From Halobacteria archaeon (GTDB lineage: Archaea; Halobacteriota; Methanoliparia; Methanoliparales; Methanoliparaceae), in NCBI GenBank assembly GCA_013329575.1, contig DUJX01000001.1, positions 1 to 6,852 on the forward strand: a stretch of DNA of 6,852 bases. Reading direction: 5' to 3'. Under the pieces are notes generated by a model. That model was not told the origin of the DNA. It ran no database searches and was given only the letters and a program-made list of their open reading frames with translations. This document shows positions 6,027 through 6,852 of this stretch, piece by piece; position 1 is the stretch's first letter; every line of letters begins with the position of its first letter. A program made the translations under genes and the position numbers.

Positions 6027-6782
6027 TTATTTTAAATTTAAACTGTTTACTATCTTTGATATAGCAGCATTTGCATTGGAATCATCAGGAAGATTAATTA
6101 AAGGTTTCCCCTCTGAATCATATTCAGAAACAATTTCATCTTCATATATTGTCCCAATAACGTTTAGTCCTGTTTCACTTACTTTCTTAAGTACTTCATC
6201 TTCTTTATCTAACTTTACACGGTTTACAATTAAATGAAGCTCTTTAAAACTTATATCCAGTTCTTTTGAAAGTTCTCCAATTCTTTGCGCTGTTAAGATG
6301 CCTCTTTTTGATGTATCTGTCACTACAAGCATGATGTCAACATTTTGCGTTGTCCTTCTGCTTAAGTGTTCAAGCCCTGCTTCTGTATCAATCACTATGA
6401 TATCATAGTTTGATGAAAGTGTTTCAATGATTTTTCGAAGCATATTATTGACTGCACAGTAGCAACCACTTCCTTCAGGTCTTCCCATTACAAGAAGGTC
6501 AAATTCAGGAGTTTCCATTACAGATTCCATGATCTTATAATCCAAAATATCCCATTTATTCGCGCCTGAAGGTATATTTCCTGCTGCAGTGTCTTTTTTG
6601 AGTTCTTCTCTAACATCTCCAACTGTACGTTCGACACTTATTCCAAGTGCTTCTGGCAAGTTAGAGTCTGGATCTGCATCTATTGCTAATATATCCTTAC
6701 TGCTGCCCATTAAAGATTTGATAAGAAGAGAGGATACAAGTGTTTTACCTGTTCCTCCTTTTCCACTTACTGCTATTATCAC
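6027..6782 (-). CDS. cooC: CooC-type maturation ATPase within the cdh operon (first copy)
   Basis: A 251-residue MinD/CooC-family ATPase. Walker A is GKGGTGKTL (7-15), with Leu in place of the usual second Thr. Also visible are IDADPDSNL (34-42), the CxC pair C107-Y-C109 (GSGCYCAVN) and VIDTEAGLEHL with Asp132. Its place directly before cdhD and cdhE matches the cdhABC-ORF-cdhDE order known from Methanosarcina, where a CooC-like gene sits between cdhC and cdhD, so a role in nickel loading of CODH or ACS is likely. The start is GTG 6782; an in-frame TAG lies upstream at 6812-6810, no ATG intervenes, and AGGGGT (6794-6789) is 6 nt ahead. Compared with the second CooC, the family core is shared but the insert between switch I and the CxC motif is quite different. 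Glu codons are 19 GAA to 2 GAG, unlike the genes further downstream. Confidence 0.88.
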   Translation of the reverse strand: MIIAVSGKGGTGKTLVSSLLIKSLMGSSKDILAIDADPDSNLPEALGISVERTVGDVREELKKDTAAGNIPSGANKWDILDYKIMESVMETPEFDLLVMGRPEGSGCYCAVNNMLRKIIETLSSNYDIIVIDTEAGLEHLSRRTTQNVDIMLVVTDTSKRGILTAQRIGELSKELDISFKELHLIVNRVKLDKEDEVLKKVSETGLNVIGTIYEDEIVSEYDSEGKPLINLPDDSNANAAISKIVNSLNLK

Positions 6783-6809
6783 TAATTTACCCCTATTTAA
6801 AAATTTAAT

Positions 6810-6851
6810 CTATTTCCTTTTGATTATTACCTTTTCAGCGTAGACTTTCGC
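6810..6851 (-). CDS. C-terminal end of an upstream gene, probably cdhC (cut by window edge)
   Basis: From the right edge one - strand frame is open for 13 codons (AKVYAEKVIIKRK) and ends in TAG, 27 bp before the CooC GTG start. The lysine-rich, beta-like tail reads as the end of a real protein. The gene order known from Methanosarcina predicts the acetyl-CoA synthase beta subunit gene (cdhC) here, but 13 residues cannot prove it. If correct, the CooC copy is internal to the cdh operon and needs no promoter of its own; the AT-rich stretch at 6795-6808 is then unlikely to be a TATA box. Confidence 0.4.
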   Translation of the reverse strand, partial: AKVYAEKVIIKRK

Positions 6852-6852
6852 A

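Noticed and set aside
6021..6040. AT palindromes in the 26-bp gap before cdhD (aaaattatttt, tttaaattta)
   Set aside because: Low-complexity AT sequence with no loop for a stable hairpin; no evidence of a site.
6795..6808. AT-rich stretch as a TATA box for the operon CooC gene
   Set aside because: It is too close to the GTG start to leave room for the SD in the transcript, and an upstream gene appears to end only 27 bp away, so read-through is more likely.
6589..6843. Open frame on the + strand opposite the operon CooC gene
   Set aside because: It is the complement of the P-loop region and has no recognisable domain or SD.
1..6852. tRNA or rRNA genes, CRISPR arrays, insertion sequences or attachment sites
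   Set aside because: None was seen on reading both strands; the window is nearly filled by metabolic genes.

Overview
The window is an AT-rich piece of what looks like an archaeal genome, and its core is the corrinoid-protein part of an acetyl-CoA decarbonylase/synthase (ACDS, the carbonyl branch of the Wood-Ljungdahl pathway). Archaeal origin is inferred from the archaeal-type CdhD and CdhE, from TATA boxes about 25 bp ahead of predicted transcript starts, and from poly-T gene ends. An acyl-CoA dehydrogenase nearby suggests a beta-oxidising, possibly syntrophic or alkane/fatty-acid-degrading archaeon. Archaeoglobi, Syntrophoarchaeum- or Methanoliparum-like lineages, or Asgard archaea would all fit, and no single taxon can be fixed from this window.

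Layout. On the + strand, 3-647 is the 3' end of an acyl-CoA dehydrogenase with an extended C-terminus. After a promoter-bearing gap, 784-1383 encodes a glyoxalase II-like metallo-beta-lactamase-fold hydrolase. Everything to the right is on the - strand. Read in the direction of transcription it runs: the last 13 codons of an upstream gene (probably cdhC), a CooC-type ATPase (6782-6027), cdhD (6000-4822) and cdhE (4819-3413). A T-rich terminator and a TATA box follow, then a second unit with another CooC-type ATPase (3342-2569), a DUF166-type cysteine-rich protein (2591-1902) and a thioredoxin with an N-terminal extension (1915-1469). The genes of the second unit overlap. The two strands converge at 1384-1468 on a perfect 13-bp inverted repeat.

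How the genes work together. CdhD and CdhE form the corrinoid iron-sulfur protein that carries the methyl group between tetrahydropterin and the acetyl-CoA synthase A-cluster. The two CooC-like ATPases both carry the CxC motif and probably handle nickel insertion or other maturation of the CODH/ACS centres. The DUF166 protein (seven Cys) and the thioredoxin, co-transcribed with the second ATPase, are candidates for a redox or metal maturation module of the same enzyme. Acetyl-CoA from the acyl-CoA dehydrogenase route could be oxidised through this complex.

The two most interesting observations are a sharp codon-usage change inside cdhD near 5340 (mosaic gene or assembly chimera) and the tight CooC/DUF166/thioredoxin unit of unassigned function.
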